A DNA stretch of 64,000 nt from Mycolicibacterium aubagnense (GTDB lineage: Bacteria; Actinomycetota; Actinomycetes; Mycobacteriales; Mycobacteriaceae). Every line of letters begins with the position of its first letter. Position 1 is the first letter of the stretch. The notes beneath the pieces are model-generated. The model worked only from the letters and a program-made list of their open reading frames with translations, was not told where the DNA came from and searched no databases. Positions 44,707-53,959 of this stretch are shown here, piece by piece. Location of the stretch: NCBI RefSeq assembly GCF_010730955.1, contig NZ_AP022577.1:2046001-2110000 (forward strand). Reading direction: 5' to 3'. The translations under genes and the position numbers were made by a program.

Positions 44707-46209
44707 CTAACCTTCGTTGGCGGCGTCGAACCAACCCGCGGGCTTCGGCGCGGTGTTGTGCCAGATGTGTTTGAGCTCTTGATACTCCGCGAGGCCCGAC
44801 GGTCCGAGCTCACGGCCGTTGCCCGACTTCCCGAAACCGCCCCACTCCGCTGCGGCGGTGTAGTAACCGAAGTCGTTCAACCACACCGTGCCGTGCCGCA
44901 AGGCGCGCACCACACGTTCGCCCCGCGCCGGATCAGAGGTTCGCACCCCTGCCGCGAGACCGTACTGCGTGTCGTTGCCGAGCATGATCGCCTCGGCCTC
45001 GTCTGTGAACCGCTCCACCGTCATGATCGGTCCGAAGGTCTCCTCCGTGACGATCCTCATCGAGCGGTCGCATCGATCGAAGATCGTGGGCAGGAAGAAG
45101 TAGCCGTCCGCCAGCGCCGGATCGCTGGGGCGGCTTCCGCCGGTGATGAGCTTCGCCCCCTCGGAAATCCCCAGGGCCACAAACGCTTCCATCTTGTCCA
45201 GCTGCTGTTTGGACACCAGCGGCCCGGTCTCGCTGCGCGGGTCGGTGCCGTCGCCCATCCGGATTTTCTCAGCTCGCTCGGCGAGTTGTGCGACGAAATC
45301 GTCGGCGATGGACTCCTCGATGATCACCCGGGTGCCCGACGAGCAGACCTGACCCGAATGCAGGAACACGCCGGTGAGAACTTGGTCCACAGCGGCGTCC
45401 CAGGCATCGCCCCTTCCGATATCGGCAAAGACGATGTGTGGGTTCTTCCCACCGAGTTCCAGCGCCACCTTGCTCACATGCTCGGCGGCGCTCCTGGCGA
45501 TGTGCTGACCGGTACTCAGACCTCCGGTGAACGAGATGAGGTCGACGTCGGGGTTGTCGGTGAGTGCCGCCCCCACGGCGGCTCCGCTGCCCTGGATCAG
45601 GTTGAGCACGCCGGGGGGCACCCCTGCTTCTTGAGCCAGCCGGACGAAGGCGATGGTCGAAAGCGGTGTCACTTCACTGGGTTTGGCCACCATGGTGCAA
45701 CCGGCCGCCAAAGCCGGCGCGATCTTCCACGAGATCTGCAGCAGCGGGTAGTTCCATGGGGCGATCAGCACGCACACCCCGATGGGCTCGTGCACCACCC
45801 GGCTGATGACCGTCGGGTCGCCCACGTCGACCAGCCGATCAGACTGCGTCGCCACCAGGTTGGCGTAGTAGCGGAACACCGAGATCACATCGTCGATGTC
45901 GATCCGGCTCTCCGCCAAGGTTTTTCCGGTGTCGGCAGTCTCCACCGCGGCCAGCGACTCCTTGTCGCGGGCCAGTAGATCGGCGATGCGCTCGAGTAGC
46001 GCGGCCCGCTCGGCGACCGGCGTGGCCGGCCAGTCGCCGGCGTCGAAGGCGGTGCGGGCGGCGGCGACAGCCGCCAGCGCATCATCGTGCGTGGCCTCGT
46101 CGACAGTCGCGAACACCTTGCCGGTGGCGGGATTGATGATCTCCCGGACACCGCCGTCGGCGGCGTACCGCCACTGCGATCCGATGAGCAGATCCGGTGC
46201 ACCGTCCAC
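44707..46209 (-). CDS. Betaine aldehyde dehydrogenase (aldehyde dehydrogenase family)
   Basis: NAD(P)-dependent oxidation of betaine aldehyde to glycine betaine, inferred from context. The 500-residue protein has the ALDH Asn in IAPWNYPLLQISWK, the general-base Glu in VALELGGKNPHIVF (near residue 260) and the nucleophilic Cys in LHSGQVCSSGTRV (near 295). GTG at 46209 with GAGGAGG upstream was chosen over in-frame codons up to 46305. First gene of the leftward operon aldehyde dehydrogenase-permease-choline oxidase-DUF294. Confidence 0.88.
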   Translation of the reverse strand: MDGAPDLLIGSQWRYAADGGVREIINPATGKVFATVDEATHDDALAAVAAARTAFDAGDWPATPVAERAALLERIADLLARDKESLAAVETADTGKTLAESRIDIDDVISVFRYYANLVATQSDRLVDVGDPTVISRVVHEPIGVCVLIAPWNYPLLQISWKIAPALAAGCTMVAKPSEVTPLSTIAFVRLAQEAGVPPGVLNLIQGSGAAVGAALTDNPDVDLISFTGGLSTGQHIARSAAEHVSKVALELGGKNPHIVFADIGRGDAWDAAVDQVLTGVFLHSGQVCSSGTRVIIEESIADDFVAQLAERAEKIRMGDGTDPRSETGPLVSKQQLDKMEAFVALGISEGAKLITGGSRPSDPALADGYFFLPTIFDRCDRSMRIVTEETFGPIMTVERFTDEAEAIMLGNDTQYGLAAGVRTSDPARGERVVRALRHGTVWLNDFGYYTAAAEWGGFGKSGNGRELGPSGLAEYQELKHIWHNTAPKPAGWFDAANEG

Positions 46210-46425
46210 GTTGCCTCCTCGACTACCGGTAATCATCCGGGCGACAGGCCACGCGGCAGCGCCCATACTCGTAATCCTTGGTGCCCATGCCGTTTTCGGG
46301 CGCAATGGTCCTGCGATTCGCTCTTGGCATCGCCGCTCGCTTCCGTATCGGTGCCGGAGGCTGTCTGGCCTCGGCGACGAGACCCGGACTAAGCCGAGGT
46401 GTCGCGCCTCGGCGCTGTCGCCAAC

Positions 46426-46435
46426 TAATATATCA
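46426..46435. promoter_or_regulatory. Candidate GntR operator TAATATATCA (choline operon)
   Basis: In the 306-base gap before the betaine aldehyde dehydrogenase gene, TAATATATCA lies about 217 bases upstream of the start and differs at one position from the palindrome TGATATATCA seen at 55540. Further TTGATCAG follows at once. The rest of the gap shows no gene. Confidence 0.5.
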
Positions 46436-46515
46436 TCAGTTGATCAGTGGGCAACTGCATTTGAGGTCTTGATCTGAGAAAATTTTTGGGGTCCATCGGC
46501 ATGAATGTGGGGACC

Positions 46516-48408
46516 TCATTTGGCCTTCCGCGACGTCGACCCCGGCTGGCCGCGCTTGACAAGTTCAGCACCCGAGTTCATGTGCGCGACGCGTCCCATG
46601 CGGCGCTGCACATCGGCGATCTCTTTCACGGTCTGCTCGATGGTGCTGCGGTCGATGGGTGAGAGCTCGTCGAGGTCGATGATGTCGTCGGGACGCTGAC
46701 CCGCGTCGATCTGGCGCAACTGATGTTCCAGCCGGAGCAGTTGGAGCGCGTCGAACGCTTCGATCAGCCGGCTCGCGGAACGGTCGGTGAGCACCTCCGA
46801 ACCCGCGGCGACGCGGAGCCGGTCGACCGTGTGCAACTCCGGGGAACCGACGCTGAGCGAGGCCCACCTGGCGACGTTGACGATCGGCAGCAATCCGCGG
46901 CCTTTGATGTCGAACTTCTCGTCGCGCCCGATGATCCGGTCGCGCACCGAGAGCAGGCGAGCGCGGCGCGAGAGCGAATCCTGCAGCAGCAGTTCGACCG
47001 TCGCCGGATGCCGATTGAAGTCGCGGAAGACGCGCGCGGGCTCCGGCAGCGCCGGGTCGCCAAAGATCGGCCGAGCGTCCACCAGGAGCGACGCCATGAT
47101 GGTGCCCTGGTTCTGCTGGGGATTGGTGAGCCAGCGTTGCGCTGCCTCCCGCCACTGCGAGTCGGTACGCGAGAACCCGGGGTGCGACGGGAACGCGTGG
47201 TGATCGTCGACGCCGATGCCGCAGAGCTGGAGCACGTCTCCCACGACGCTGAATGCTTCGCGGTAGCGCGTGATCTGGTCCTCGTACGAATCCGCGAAAG
47301 TCACCGCGGCATCGACGTCGGACGAGGGCACCGCTTCCCGCCGGCCGGTGCTGCCGAGCGAGAGCCAGGTGAAGGCATCAATCGACAGATCGTTGAATTC
47401 CTCGTGGTCGAAGACCAGGAAGATCGCGCGCCGGGTGATCGAGGCGATCAGCGCCGAATGGACGGCAATCACGCGATCAGCCGTCAGGCCGCGCGCCAGG
47501 GTGTCGGCAAGCATCGCCGGAACCCGACGCGCATACGTGACCAGACCATCGATGGTGCGGGACTGCCGGATCTGTGCGTTCAAGCTGACCCCGGCAGTGG
47601 TGGGCGCGAGCATGAAGTCACGCTCACCCACCGCACCTTTCAGACGGCCGTCATCACCGGTGACGAGCAGGAACGAAACGCCGTAATCAAGCAGCATGAT
47701 CAGGGCGTCAGCCGACGACATACTCGCCGATGCAGTGATCGCGGGAAAGTCCATCACCGCCCTCGATGGCGACTCTCGCGGCAGGCCTTCCCCAATTACC
47801 TTGCGACGCAATGCTTCATCGGTCACCAAGCCGAACTGGCCGGTACCCGTCTCGACGGCGGCGTACGGCAGGCCCAGCTCGGTCATGCGCGCTGCGAGCG
47901 CGGTCACCGACTCATCCGCCCGCACGACGAGCGGGTCTCGGTAGACCAGGTCGGACAGCAGCGTGTACCGGGGCTGAGCGGCGGTGACCCCGCGCACGTG
48001 CGCGATCCGGTCAGCCAGGAAACGCGCGCCGCCGCGGGACGCAAACGCCGGAATGGCCATCTCGGACGGCAGGTGCGCGACGACCACCTTGCTCTTCGCC
48101 TCTATCCGCGGGCCCACCGGCTGTCCGGCCAGCACTGCGGTGAACCCGATCGGCATACCACGGGTGAACTTGTCGGCGGGCCCCTCACCGATTCGTTCCG
48201 GATCGAACCAGACGTTGATCTCTCCCGACATCACCAACCCGATGGCCGTCGGCATCGTGGCGAAGGCGTCCAGGATCAAGTCGCCCGGCTGGTACTCCTC
48301 GATGTGCGCCGCGGCCACCGCTCCGGCACGATCGGCCGGACTCAACGAATCGAACGGCGGGCATTGCGCCAGCAGTTCGGCCAGTTCGGTCGCGGTCTCG
48401 GTCGACAT
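46516..48408 (-). CDS. cNMP-binding / CBS / DUF294 nucleotidyltransferase-like protein, copy 2
   Basis: A 630-residue paralogue of the protein at 39686-41518: cNMP-binding-like domain (about 15-130), CBS pair (about 150-270: FGLVTDEALRRKVIGEGLP, LLVTGDDGRLKGAVGERDF), DUF294 core SLGSTGRREAVPSSDVDAAVTFADS (near 370) and DUF294_C. GAGGA precedes the ATG at 48408. It is the third gene of a leftward operon after an MFS transporter and a metallophosphoesterase. Substrate of the putative nucleotidyl transfer is unknown. Confidence 0.88.
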   Translation of the reverse strand: MSTETATELAELLAQCPPFDSLSPADRAGAVAAAHIEEYQPGDLILDAFATMPTAIGLVMSGEINVWFDPERIGEGPADKFTRGMPIGFTAVLAGQPVGPRIEAKSKVVVAHLPSEMAIPAFASRGGARFLADRIAHVRGVTAAQPRYTLLSDLVYRDPLVVRADESVTALAARMTELGLPYAAVETGTGQFGLVTDEALRRKVIGEGLPRESPSRAVMDFPAITASASMSSADALIMLLDYGVSFLLVTGDDGRLKGAVGERDFMLAPTTAGVSLNAQIRQSRTIDGLVTYARRVPAMLADTLARGLTADRVIAVHSALIASITRRAIFLVFDHEEFNDLSIDAFTWLSLGSTGRREAVPSSDVDAAVTFADSYEDQITRYREAFSVVGDVLQLCGIGVDDHHAFPSHPGFSRTDSQWREAAQRWLTNPQQNQGTIMASLLVDARPIFGDPALPEPARVFRDFNRHPATVELLLQDSLSRRARLLSVRDRIIGRDEKFDIKGRGLLPIVNVARWASLSVGSPELHTVDRLRVAAGSEVLTDRSASRLIEAFDALQLLRLEHQLRQIDAGQRPDDIIDLDELSPIDRSTIEQTVKEIADVQRRMGRVAHMNSGAELVKRGQPGSTSRKAK

Positions 48409-48430
48409 GCGCAGTCCTCTCGGGAGTCGC

Positions 48431-49225
48431 TCACGCGACGGTAGGCCGGGAGCCGGTCGTGACGACGAAGGCGCCCCACATCGGGTTCGCTTCGGCGAGG
48501 TGGCCAGGGTCGATGCCGATGAGACGACCACCGGGGAAGCGGGTCTGCTCATGATGCAGCCGCGCGTCGTAAGTGGTTGCCGGATGGTCGGACTCACCGT
48601 GCGAGCCACTATGCCCGTGCACCTGACTGAACGGAAGCGTCGTGCCTGCCCACCCGGGAACCAGCTCATCATTGCGGCTGGCCCACAACGGGCCCGCCAT
48701 CGGATTCGGCGGGCCGAGCATGGCACCGCCGCCGTACAGCGTCGGGCATCCCGTGCGGGCCAGGCTGTTGATTCGGCGCGCGGCCTGCCGCGCGGTACCG
48801 GGAGCCAGGAGGTGCTCGCGCCAGAACTGCTCGGTGACCCCGGCGTGCGTCACCAGGAAATCCTCGTCGCCGGTCTCGACGGCGACCGCGGCGTGCAGCT
48901 TGCCGTCGGCCCACCACTTCTTCAGGATGCGCTGTTCCAGGTAGCCGATCCGGTCCTCCCACAGAAAGCTGTTCGGCCGCAGATACAGGGCCTCGTGATT
49001 GCCCGCCAGCTGAACCCACTGCCCGGGATAGGCATTCAAGTAATAGTTGACCAGACGAACCACCGCTTCGGAGTCCGGCCCGCGGTGCACCAGGTCCCCC
49101 ACCTGGATCACCACCAGATCGTCGGGCAGCACGCCGGTTTCAGAGGCGCCGAGAGCCCGCAGTTCGCGACGCAGCTCCTTGACGTGCCCACCCACGTCAC
49201 CGATCACGGCCACCCGGATGGGCAT
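48431..49225 (-). CDS. Calcineurin-like metallophosphoesterase
   Basis: A 264-residue metallophosphatase starting MPIRVAVIGDVGGHVKELRREL. Dimetal motifs are D-x-G-x-H (IGDVGGH), G-D-x-V-x-R-G (VGDLVHRGPDS), G-N-H-E (LAGNHEALYL), H in LVTHAGVTE and H-G-H (VHGHSGSHG). It resembles protein/diadenosine-tetraphosphate phosphatases. Starts 20 bases after the MFS stop; a GTG three codons upstream is possible. Neighbour of a DUF294 nucleotidyltransferase-like gene, so it may reverse a nucleotidyl or phosphoryl modification (inference). Confidence 0.88.
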   Translation of the reverse strand: MPIRVAVIGDVGGHVKELRRELRALGASETGVLPDDLVVIQVGDLVHRGPDSEAVVRLVNYYLNAYPGQWVQLAGNHEALYLRPNSFLWEDRIGYLEQRILKKWWADGKLHAAVAVETGDEDFLVTHAGVTEQFWREHLLAPGTARQAARRINSLARTGCPTLYGGGAMLGPPNPMAGPLWASRNDELVPGWAGTTLPFSQVHGHSGSHGESDHPATTYDARLHHEQTRFPGGRLIGIDPGHLAEANPMWGAFVVTTGSRPTVA

Positions 49226-49245
49226 CGACGTCACTTCTCGAGCTC

Positions 49246-50610
49246 TCAGTGGCTCATGTCCAATTCGCTCAGCGACTTGCCGCTGGTCTCCGGAGCCAGG
49301 ATCTGCGACACGATCGCGCCGGCGAAGGCGATGATTCCCGCGAAGACCATCGTCCAGGTGAAACCGAGGTGCTTCATCGAGAGCGGGATCAAGAACAGAC
49401 CCGCAGCAGCACCGAGACGGCTGATCGCCGCCGCGAACCCGGTACCGATCGCCCGGACCTCGGTCGGAAAGACCTCCGCGGGATAGATTTGAGTAAACGC
49501 GGTGTACATCGCGTTGACGAACGAGTACGCCAGGAACAGCGCCAACATCAGCATCGACATCACACCGACCTGCTCCACCGGAAGCACGAAGCTGCCGAGG
49601 ACGGCGATGGCGACCAGCAGACCGCCTGCGATCCACTGGGTCGGAACGGTCATCTTGCGCCGCCCCCAACGGTCGATCATGAACATCGTGAAGATCACAC
49701 CGAACCAGGCGACAACTGAGAGAACCACTCCGCGCATCAGGCCCTTCATGCCGATATCGCCCAGCAGGCCGTCGGCGAAGGTCGCGATGGCGAAGTACGG
49801 TGTCACCGCGCAGGCCCAGAACACGGACATGAAGACCGTCGAGCGCCACACCGCCGGCGAGAACAGCATCTTGAAACTGCCCTTCGCGCCGCCCGCAGTG
49901 GCTTTCATCATGTCGGTCTGGTACGCGGTGTCCAGATACCCGACGACCAGTCCGTGCGCCTCTTCGGTCCTGCCCTTTGCCCACAACCAGCGCGGCGACT
50001 CGGGCAACCCGAGCCGGCCGATCAGCAGCGCGGCTGCGATGAACGTTGTACTGCCCAGCGTTACCCGCCAATCCACACCGGTCTGGTCCATGAAGTAGCC
50101 GATGACGAACGCGACCATGAAACCGCCGTACCAGGCGACCAGGGTCAGGGCCAACAGTTTGCCGCGGAGATGGGTAGGCGCGAACTCCGCCAGCATCGGC
50201 AAGCCGACCGCGTACTCGATGCCGACGGCCAGGCCCATCAACAGACGAACGGCGAAAAGCTGTTCTGGTCCGTCGACGAAGAACTGCAAAGCCGAAAAGG
50301 CCGTGAATAGCGCCAGATCCCAGAACAGAATCGGCTTACGGCCGAACTTATCGGCCAGCCACCCACCCAAAGGCGAGCCGATGAGAATGCCGAACATCGC
50401 CGAGGCGGCCTCCAGCCCGATCCAGACGGTGGTAAACCGGGGGTCCAGTTCGATGGTGTGCGTGACCGGACCGATGCTGCCCAGGATGTAGCCATCAAGG
50501 AACATGCCGCCGACCAACACGACGATCATCCGCGTCATGAACCGGCGCTTACGCGCCAGCACGGCCGGGTCGTCGGAGAACGCCGTCTTGGCGCCGTCGC
50601 TCAAAGACAT
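49246..50610 (-). CDS. MFS transporter (sugar-porter/metabolite:H+ symporter type)
   Basis: A 454-residue major-facilitator protein with 12 hydrophobic segments. The loop 2-3 motif is GGWLADKFGRKPILFWD, the mid-loop PESPRWLWAKGR and the loop 8-9 DRWGRRKMTVP; the ending ETSGKSLSELD is sugar-porter-like. The substrate is unknown; placement beside the betaine-demethylase operon suggests a quaternary amine or organic acid. First gene of the operon MFS-phosphoesterase-DUF294. Confidence 0.88.
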   Translation of the reverse strand: MSLSDGAKTAFSDDPAVLARKRRFMTRMIVVLVGGMFLDGYILGSIGPVTHTIELDPRFTTVWIGLEAASAMFGILIGSPLGGWLADKFGRKPILFWDLALFTAFSALQFFVDGPEQLFAVRLLMGLAVGIEYAVGLPMLAEFAPTHLRGKLLALTLVAWYGGFMVAFVIGYFMDQTGVDWRVTLGSTTFIAAALLIGRLGLPESPRWLWAKGRTEEAHGLVVGYLDTAYQTDMMKATAGGAKGSFKMLFSPAVWRSTVFMSVFWACAVTPYFAIATFADGLLGDIGMKGLMRGVVLSVVAWFGVIFTMFMIDRWGRRKMTVPTQWIAGGLLVAIAVLGSFVLPVEQVGVMSMLMLALFLAYSFVNAMYTAFTQIYPAEVFPTEVRAIGTGFAAAISRLGAAAGLFLIPLSMKHLGFTWTMVFAGIIAFAGAIVSQILAPETSGKSLSELDMSH

Positions 50611-50723
50611 GGCACATGCTCTTCAGGAATCGGTGTACAGGACATCACTGCTCCTTTGATCGCGGGTTCCGAAAAGGCGGACGTCGTTGGCCTGGATGGC
50701 GCTGCACAGCCTTTGGGTGGTGT

Positions 50724-50774
50724 GGTGTCCCGGCCTGCCAGGCCGCCTCTCCAGGCCCGGCGGGCCGGGACACC
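50724..50774. terminator. GC-rich hairpin in the MFS leader
   Basis: Arms of 16 bases (GGTGTCCCGGCCTGCC at 50724-50739, and its complement at 50759-50774, one mismatch). It follows the hairpin at 50792-50825 and would end the Rieske operon or attenuate into the MFS gene. Confidence 0.55.
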
Positions 50775-50791
50775 GCGCCGACTCCGCGGGT

Positions 50792-50825
50792 ATTCGGCGC
50801 CCGACCGGTTTGCCGGGTGCCGAAT
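50792..50825. terminator. Hairpin just after the Rieske oxygenase stop
   Basis: ATTCGGCGCCCG / CGGGTGCCGAAT (one mismatch) around 10 bases, 7 bases beyond the stop on the minus strand. A likely terminator without a T-tract. Confidence 0.6.
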
Positions 50826-50832
50826 GTCCGCA

Positions 50833-51960
50833 TCAGTCGGCGAGCTTGTTGCGCAGCCAGTCATGGAAGTCGCCGAGATGGTGTTCGCTGGGCACCAGCA
50901 CGCCACCGTCGCGATAGACGCGGGAGCTCATGGCGGGCTGGCACCGCTCACACGCGTCGAAGTCCTGCTGGTTGACCCGGTGGAACAGCTCCACCGACTT
51001 GCTCACGTCGCGCCCGGATTCGACCACGCCGGGCAGGTACAGCCAGTCGCATTCGACGATGGTGTGGTCCGGCGCCATCGGGAACATCCGATGGATGATG
51101 ACGTGATCGGGCACCAGGTTGACGAACACCTGCGGCCGTACCGTGATGGCGTAGTAACGCCGATCCTGGTCCTCGGTGACCCCGGGGATGTGGTCGAATC
51201 CCTCTGAGCCATCGATGGTGAAGCCGGCGACATCGGCACCGAACTCCGCACCGTGGCCGACGTAGTACTGGGCGGCGTAGCCGTCGGCGAACTCCGGCAG
51301 CACCTCGGTGAGTTCGGGGTGGATGGTGGCGCAGTGGTAGCACTCCATGAAGTTCTCGATGATGAGCTTCCAGTTCGCCTTGACGTCGTAGACGATGCGG
51401 CGACCGAGGCTCAGATTGGCCACCGCATAGTGGTCGATCGACTCGACGTCGCCGAGTCGATCGACGATCTCCTGCATGACGGTGTCTTCGAACGACGGCG
51501 GCTCGTCGGCCAGACACACCCAGACGTAGCCGAGCCACTCGCGGACCGAGATTTTGCGCAGGCCGTACTCGACGCGGTCGATGTCGGGCATCTTGGTCAG
51601 GTTCGGTGCCGCGATGAGCTTGCCGTCGAGATCGTAAGTCCATGCGTGATAAGGACATTGGAACGCGCGCTTGACCTCGCCGCTGTCCTCGGTGCACAGC
51701 CGCGCGCCGCGATGCCGGCACAGGTTGAAGAACGCGTTGATATCGCCCTTGCGGGACCTGGTCACCAGAACGCTTTCGCGACCGACCTCGACGGTCTTGA
51801 ACGCGCCGGGCTTGTCCAGATCCGCGGCGCGCACAACGCAGAACCACATGGTCTCGAAGATCTTCTCCTGCTCGAGGGCGAAGACCTCCGGATCGGTGTA
51901 GTAATGCCCTGCCAGAGTGGAAATGAGGCTTCCAGGCAGGTTCGGCACGGTGGCGGTCAT
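50833..51960 (-). CDS. Rieske oxygenase, probable glycine betaine demethylase (GbcA-like)
   Basis: A 375-residue Rieske non-haem iron oxygenase that probably removes a methyl group from glycine betaine as formaldehyde. Rieske ligands: C-R-H in NLCRHRGARLC and C-x2-H in QCPYHAWTYDLDG (about residues 82-105). The iron site is NWKLIIENFMECYHCATIHPEL with H-x4-H near residue 205. GGAG lies before the ATG. Choline-to-betaine genes on one side and sarcosine oxidase on the other support the betaine assignment; carnitine or stachydrine demethylase are alternatives. Confidence 0.85.
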   Translation of the reverse strand: MTATVPNLPGSLISTLAGHYYTDPEVFALEQEKIFETMWFCVVRAADLDKPGAFKTVEVGRESVLVTRSRKGDINAFFNLCRHRGARLCTEDSGEVKRAFQCPYHAWTYDLDGKLIAAPNLTKMPDIDRVEYGLRKISVREWLGYVWVCLADEPPSFEDTVMQEIVDRLGDVESIDHYAVANLSLGRRIVYDVKANWKLIIENFMECYHCATIHPELTEVLPEFADGYAAQYYVGHGAEFGADVAGFTIDGSEGFDHIPGVTEDQDRRYYAITVRPQVFVNLVPDHVIIHRMFPMAPDHTIVECDWLYLPGVVESGRDVSKSVELFHRVNQQDFDACERCQPAMSSRVYRDGGVLVPSEHHLGDFHDWLRNKLAD

Positions 51961-52015
51961 CGAGCTCCTTTGCGGTGTCTTGTCGTGATTTCTATTGGGC
52001 TGCAACAACTTCGGC

Positions 52016-53215
52016 CTAGACCGCGGTGGGTGTCGGGACCAACTGGCGGCGCCACCGGGTGAAGAGCCGGGGCTGATCGATACCGAGGACCGCGACCAGG
52101 CGGCCATCGCGCCGGTAGGTGGCGAGCAGGCAGCGTTCCTCGCAGCTGCCCTCCTCGATGGTGATCTCGTCATCGGGACGGGCGAGGCCGGCGAACTGAA
52201 TGCGGGAGCCGTACTGATCGGACCAGAAATACGGCGGCTTGACCGTCGCGTCCTGCCGGAGGCCACCGGCCAGCAGGGCGGCGACCGCCATGGCGGGACG
52301 CTCCAGCGCACCGGTCCAGTGTTCGACCCGGTGGTGGGTGTCGGTGGCGGCGTCGAGCCAGGCCGCGCAGTCGCCGACGGCGACGACGTTCGGCAGCGCC
52401 GTCTGGCCGTTGGGGCCGCAGAGCACACCGTTGCCCAGCTCCAGACCACTTCCCTGCAGCCAGTCGATGTTGGGCACACCACCGATACCCACCACGACCA
52501 CGTCGGCCGGCAGGTGGCGTCCGTCGGCGAGTTCGACGCCGGTCACCCGCCCTACGCTGCCGGACGCGCGCAAGGCGCGTTGCTCACCGACGAGCCCGGC
52601 GACACCGACACCGCAGATCAGCTTGGTTCCGTTGGCGGCGTGCGCGCCGGCGACCACACCGCCGAGCCAGCTACCGAGCTGCATCTGCAACGGCGCCGGG
52701 GCGGCTTCGACCACAGTGACGTCCAGGCCCAGCTTGCGGGCCGTCGAGGCTACTTCGGCCCCGATGAATCCGGCACCGATGACCACCAGTTGAGCGCCCG
52801 GCACGAGGTCTTCACGCAAGGCCACGGCGTCCGCGATGGTGCGAATCACGTGCACGCCGGCCATGTCCTCGCAGCCCGGCCACCGCCGCGCCCGCGAGCC
52901 CGTCGCGATCACCACGCCATCGGCGTCGATGCGTGTCCCGTCCGCGAGTTCGATTGCGCCACCACAACCATCGAGCTTGGCCGCGGCAACTCCCAATCGC
53001 CAGTCCGCCTGCAGATCGTCGTCGTCGGATTCCAGGGCAAGATCGGCTTCGGACAGGTTGCCGCAGAGGAATTCCTTCGACAGCGGCGGGCGGTCGTAAG
53101 GCCGCTGCGGCTCGTCGCCGATGACGGTCAGCTGCCCGTCGAATCCCTGTGTCCGCAGCGCCCTCGCCGCAGACAGGCCCGCGAGCGACGCCCCCACGAT
53201 CGCGACGCGCTTCAC
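52016..53215 (-). CDS. FAD-dependent ferredoxin reductase of a Rieske oxygenase system
   Basis: A 399-residue NAD(P)H reductase of the BphA4/rubredoxin-reductase type: FAD motif MKRVAIVGASLAGLSAARAL, the RPPLSKEFL segment, the NAD motif LVVIGAGFIGAEVAS (near residue 150) and NVVAVGDCAAW binding FAD. GTG start overlaps the ferredoxin stop (GTGA). It would pass electrons to the Rieske ferredoxin encoded just upstream, and then to the oxygenase. Confidence 0.92.
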   Translation of the reverse strand: MKRVAIVGASLAGLSAARALRTQGFDGQLTVIGDEPQRPYDRPPLSKEFLCGNLSEADLALESDDDDLQADWRLGVAAAKLDGCGGAIELADGTRIDADGVVIATGSRARRWPGCEDMAGVHVIRTIADAVALREDLVPGAQLVVIGAGFIGAEVASTARKLGLDVTVVEAAPAPLQMQLGSWLGGVVAGAHAANGTKLICGVGVAGLVGEQRALRASGSVGRVTGVELADGRHLPADVVVVGIGGVPNIDWLQGSGLELGNGVLCGPNGQTALPNVVAVGDCAAWLDAATDTHHRVEHWTGALERPAMAVAALLAGGLRQDATVKPPYFWSDQYGSRIQFAGLARPDDEITIEEGSCEERCLLATYRRDGRLVAVLGIDQPRLFTRWRRQLVPTPTAV

Positions 53216-53574
53216 TGCGTCCCCGCTGCGCCGAGTCGAGCCCGGATGTCGGGCGGCAGGTTGGGTTTCTCGGTGCTCAGTTCGACATGGATGACGCCGT
53301 CGGCGATCACGACCGCGTGCGTGCGGACAGGCAACTTGGCCGGCGGCGCGTCGACCGCTCCGGTACGGAGATTGAACCGCGAGGCATGCAGCGGGCACTC
53401 GACATCGCACCCCTCCAGCCAGCCGTCGGCCAGCGACGCGTCCTGATGCGAACAGGTGTCGTCGATGGCGAGCACCTCACCGTCCTCGGTGTGGAAGACC
53501 GCGATGGGCGGGTCGGTTTCCACCCGCCGGGCCTCGCCGGGCGGGAGTTCGGAGAGCGGACAGATCTCAAACAT
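53212..53574 (-). CDS. Rieske-type [2Fe-2S] ferredoxin
   Basis: A 120-residue soluble ferredoxin with C-x-H (DDTCSHQDASLADG, near residue 41) and C-x2-H (VECPLHASRFNLRTG, near 60) ligands. It is the electron carrier between the overlapping reductase gene and the Rieske oxygenase, making a three-component system like that of biphenyl dioxygenase. First gene of the operon; the 385-base gap upstream holds two candidate operators. Confidence 0.92.
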   Translation of the reverse strand: MFEICPLSELPPGEARRVETDPPIAVFHTEDGEVLAIDDTCSHQDASLADGWLEGCDVECPLHASRFNLRTGAVDAPPAKLPVRTHAVVIADGVIHVELSTEKPNLPPDIRARLGAAGTQ

Positions 53575-53623
53575 CGGGTATGCCCTCTCAGTAAGTTTGA
53601 CGCGTCTGACGCAACTTGATTCG

Positions 53624-53635
53624 CATTATGCAACA
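53624..53635. promoter_or_regulatory. Candidate IclR operator CATTATGCAACA
   Basis: Lies 50 bases upstream of the ferredoxin start and matches CATTACGCAACA at the start of the IclR gene (54740-54751) in 11 of 12 bases. GCAAC also occurs at 53611-53615. Confidence 0.5.
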
Positions 53636-53877
53636 GTGTGGCGACAGTCACAGGCGCTGTCAAGCGCAGAACGAGACCTTTTACACGGACGTATCAATCG
53701 CCTCAATCCGCGCGAAAACCGCACGTCAATCAGGCTTGCGCCGAGCCGGCGCCGGGTTGCGCAGGTGCGCCACATCGCGCTCCCGAGCCGAGCCACCGAG
53801 GTGACCACGCAGCCAACGCCGCGCGGGCATCGATTGGGGTTCGCCACCGGACACGGGGTATTCCGGTGACGAACAGT

Positions 53878-53887
53878 TGATATATTA
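53878..53887. promoter_or_regulatory. Candidate GntR operator TGATATATTA
   Basis: Copy of the island's near-palindromic motif in the gap between the IclR gene end and the three-component Rieske operon, about 304 bases upstream of the latter. Confidence 0.5.
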
Positions 53888-53959
53888 AAATGAGTTGCTC
53901 TGATATGCAGAGTGAATCGGCAACTTCCCGCAGATGGGGCGAGCGAGGACCCCGAGCAG

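Noticed and set aside
46723..48444. 573-codon ORF on the plus strand
   Set aside because: Antisense to the second DUF294 gene, which has recognisable domains; this one has none.
49226..50071. N-terminal extension of the metallophosphoesterase
   Set aside because: The extra 282 codons are out-of-frame translation of the MFS gene.
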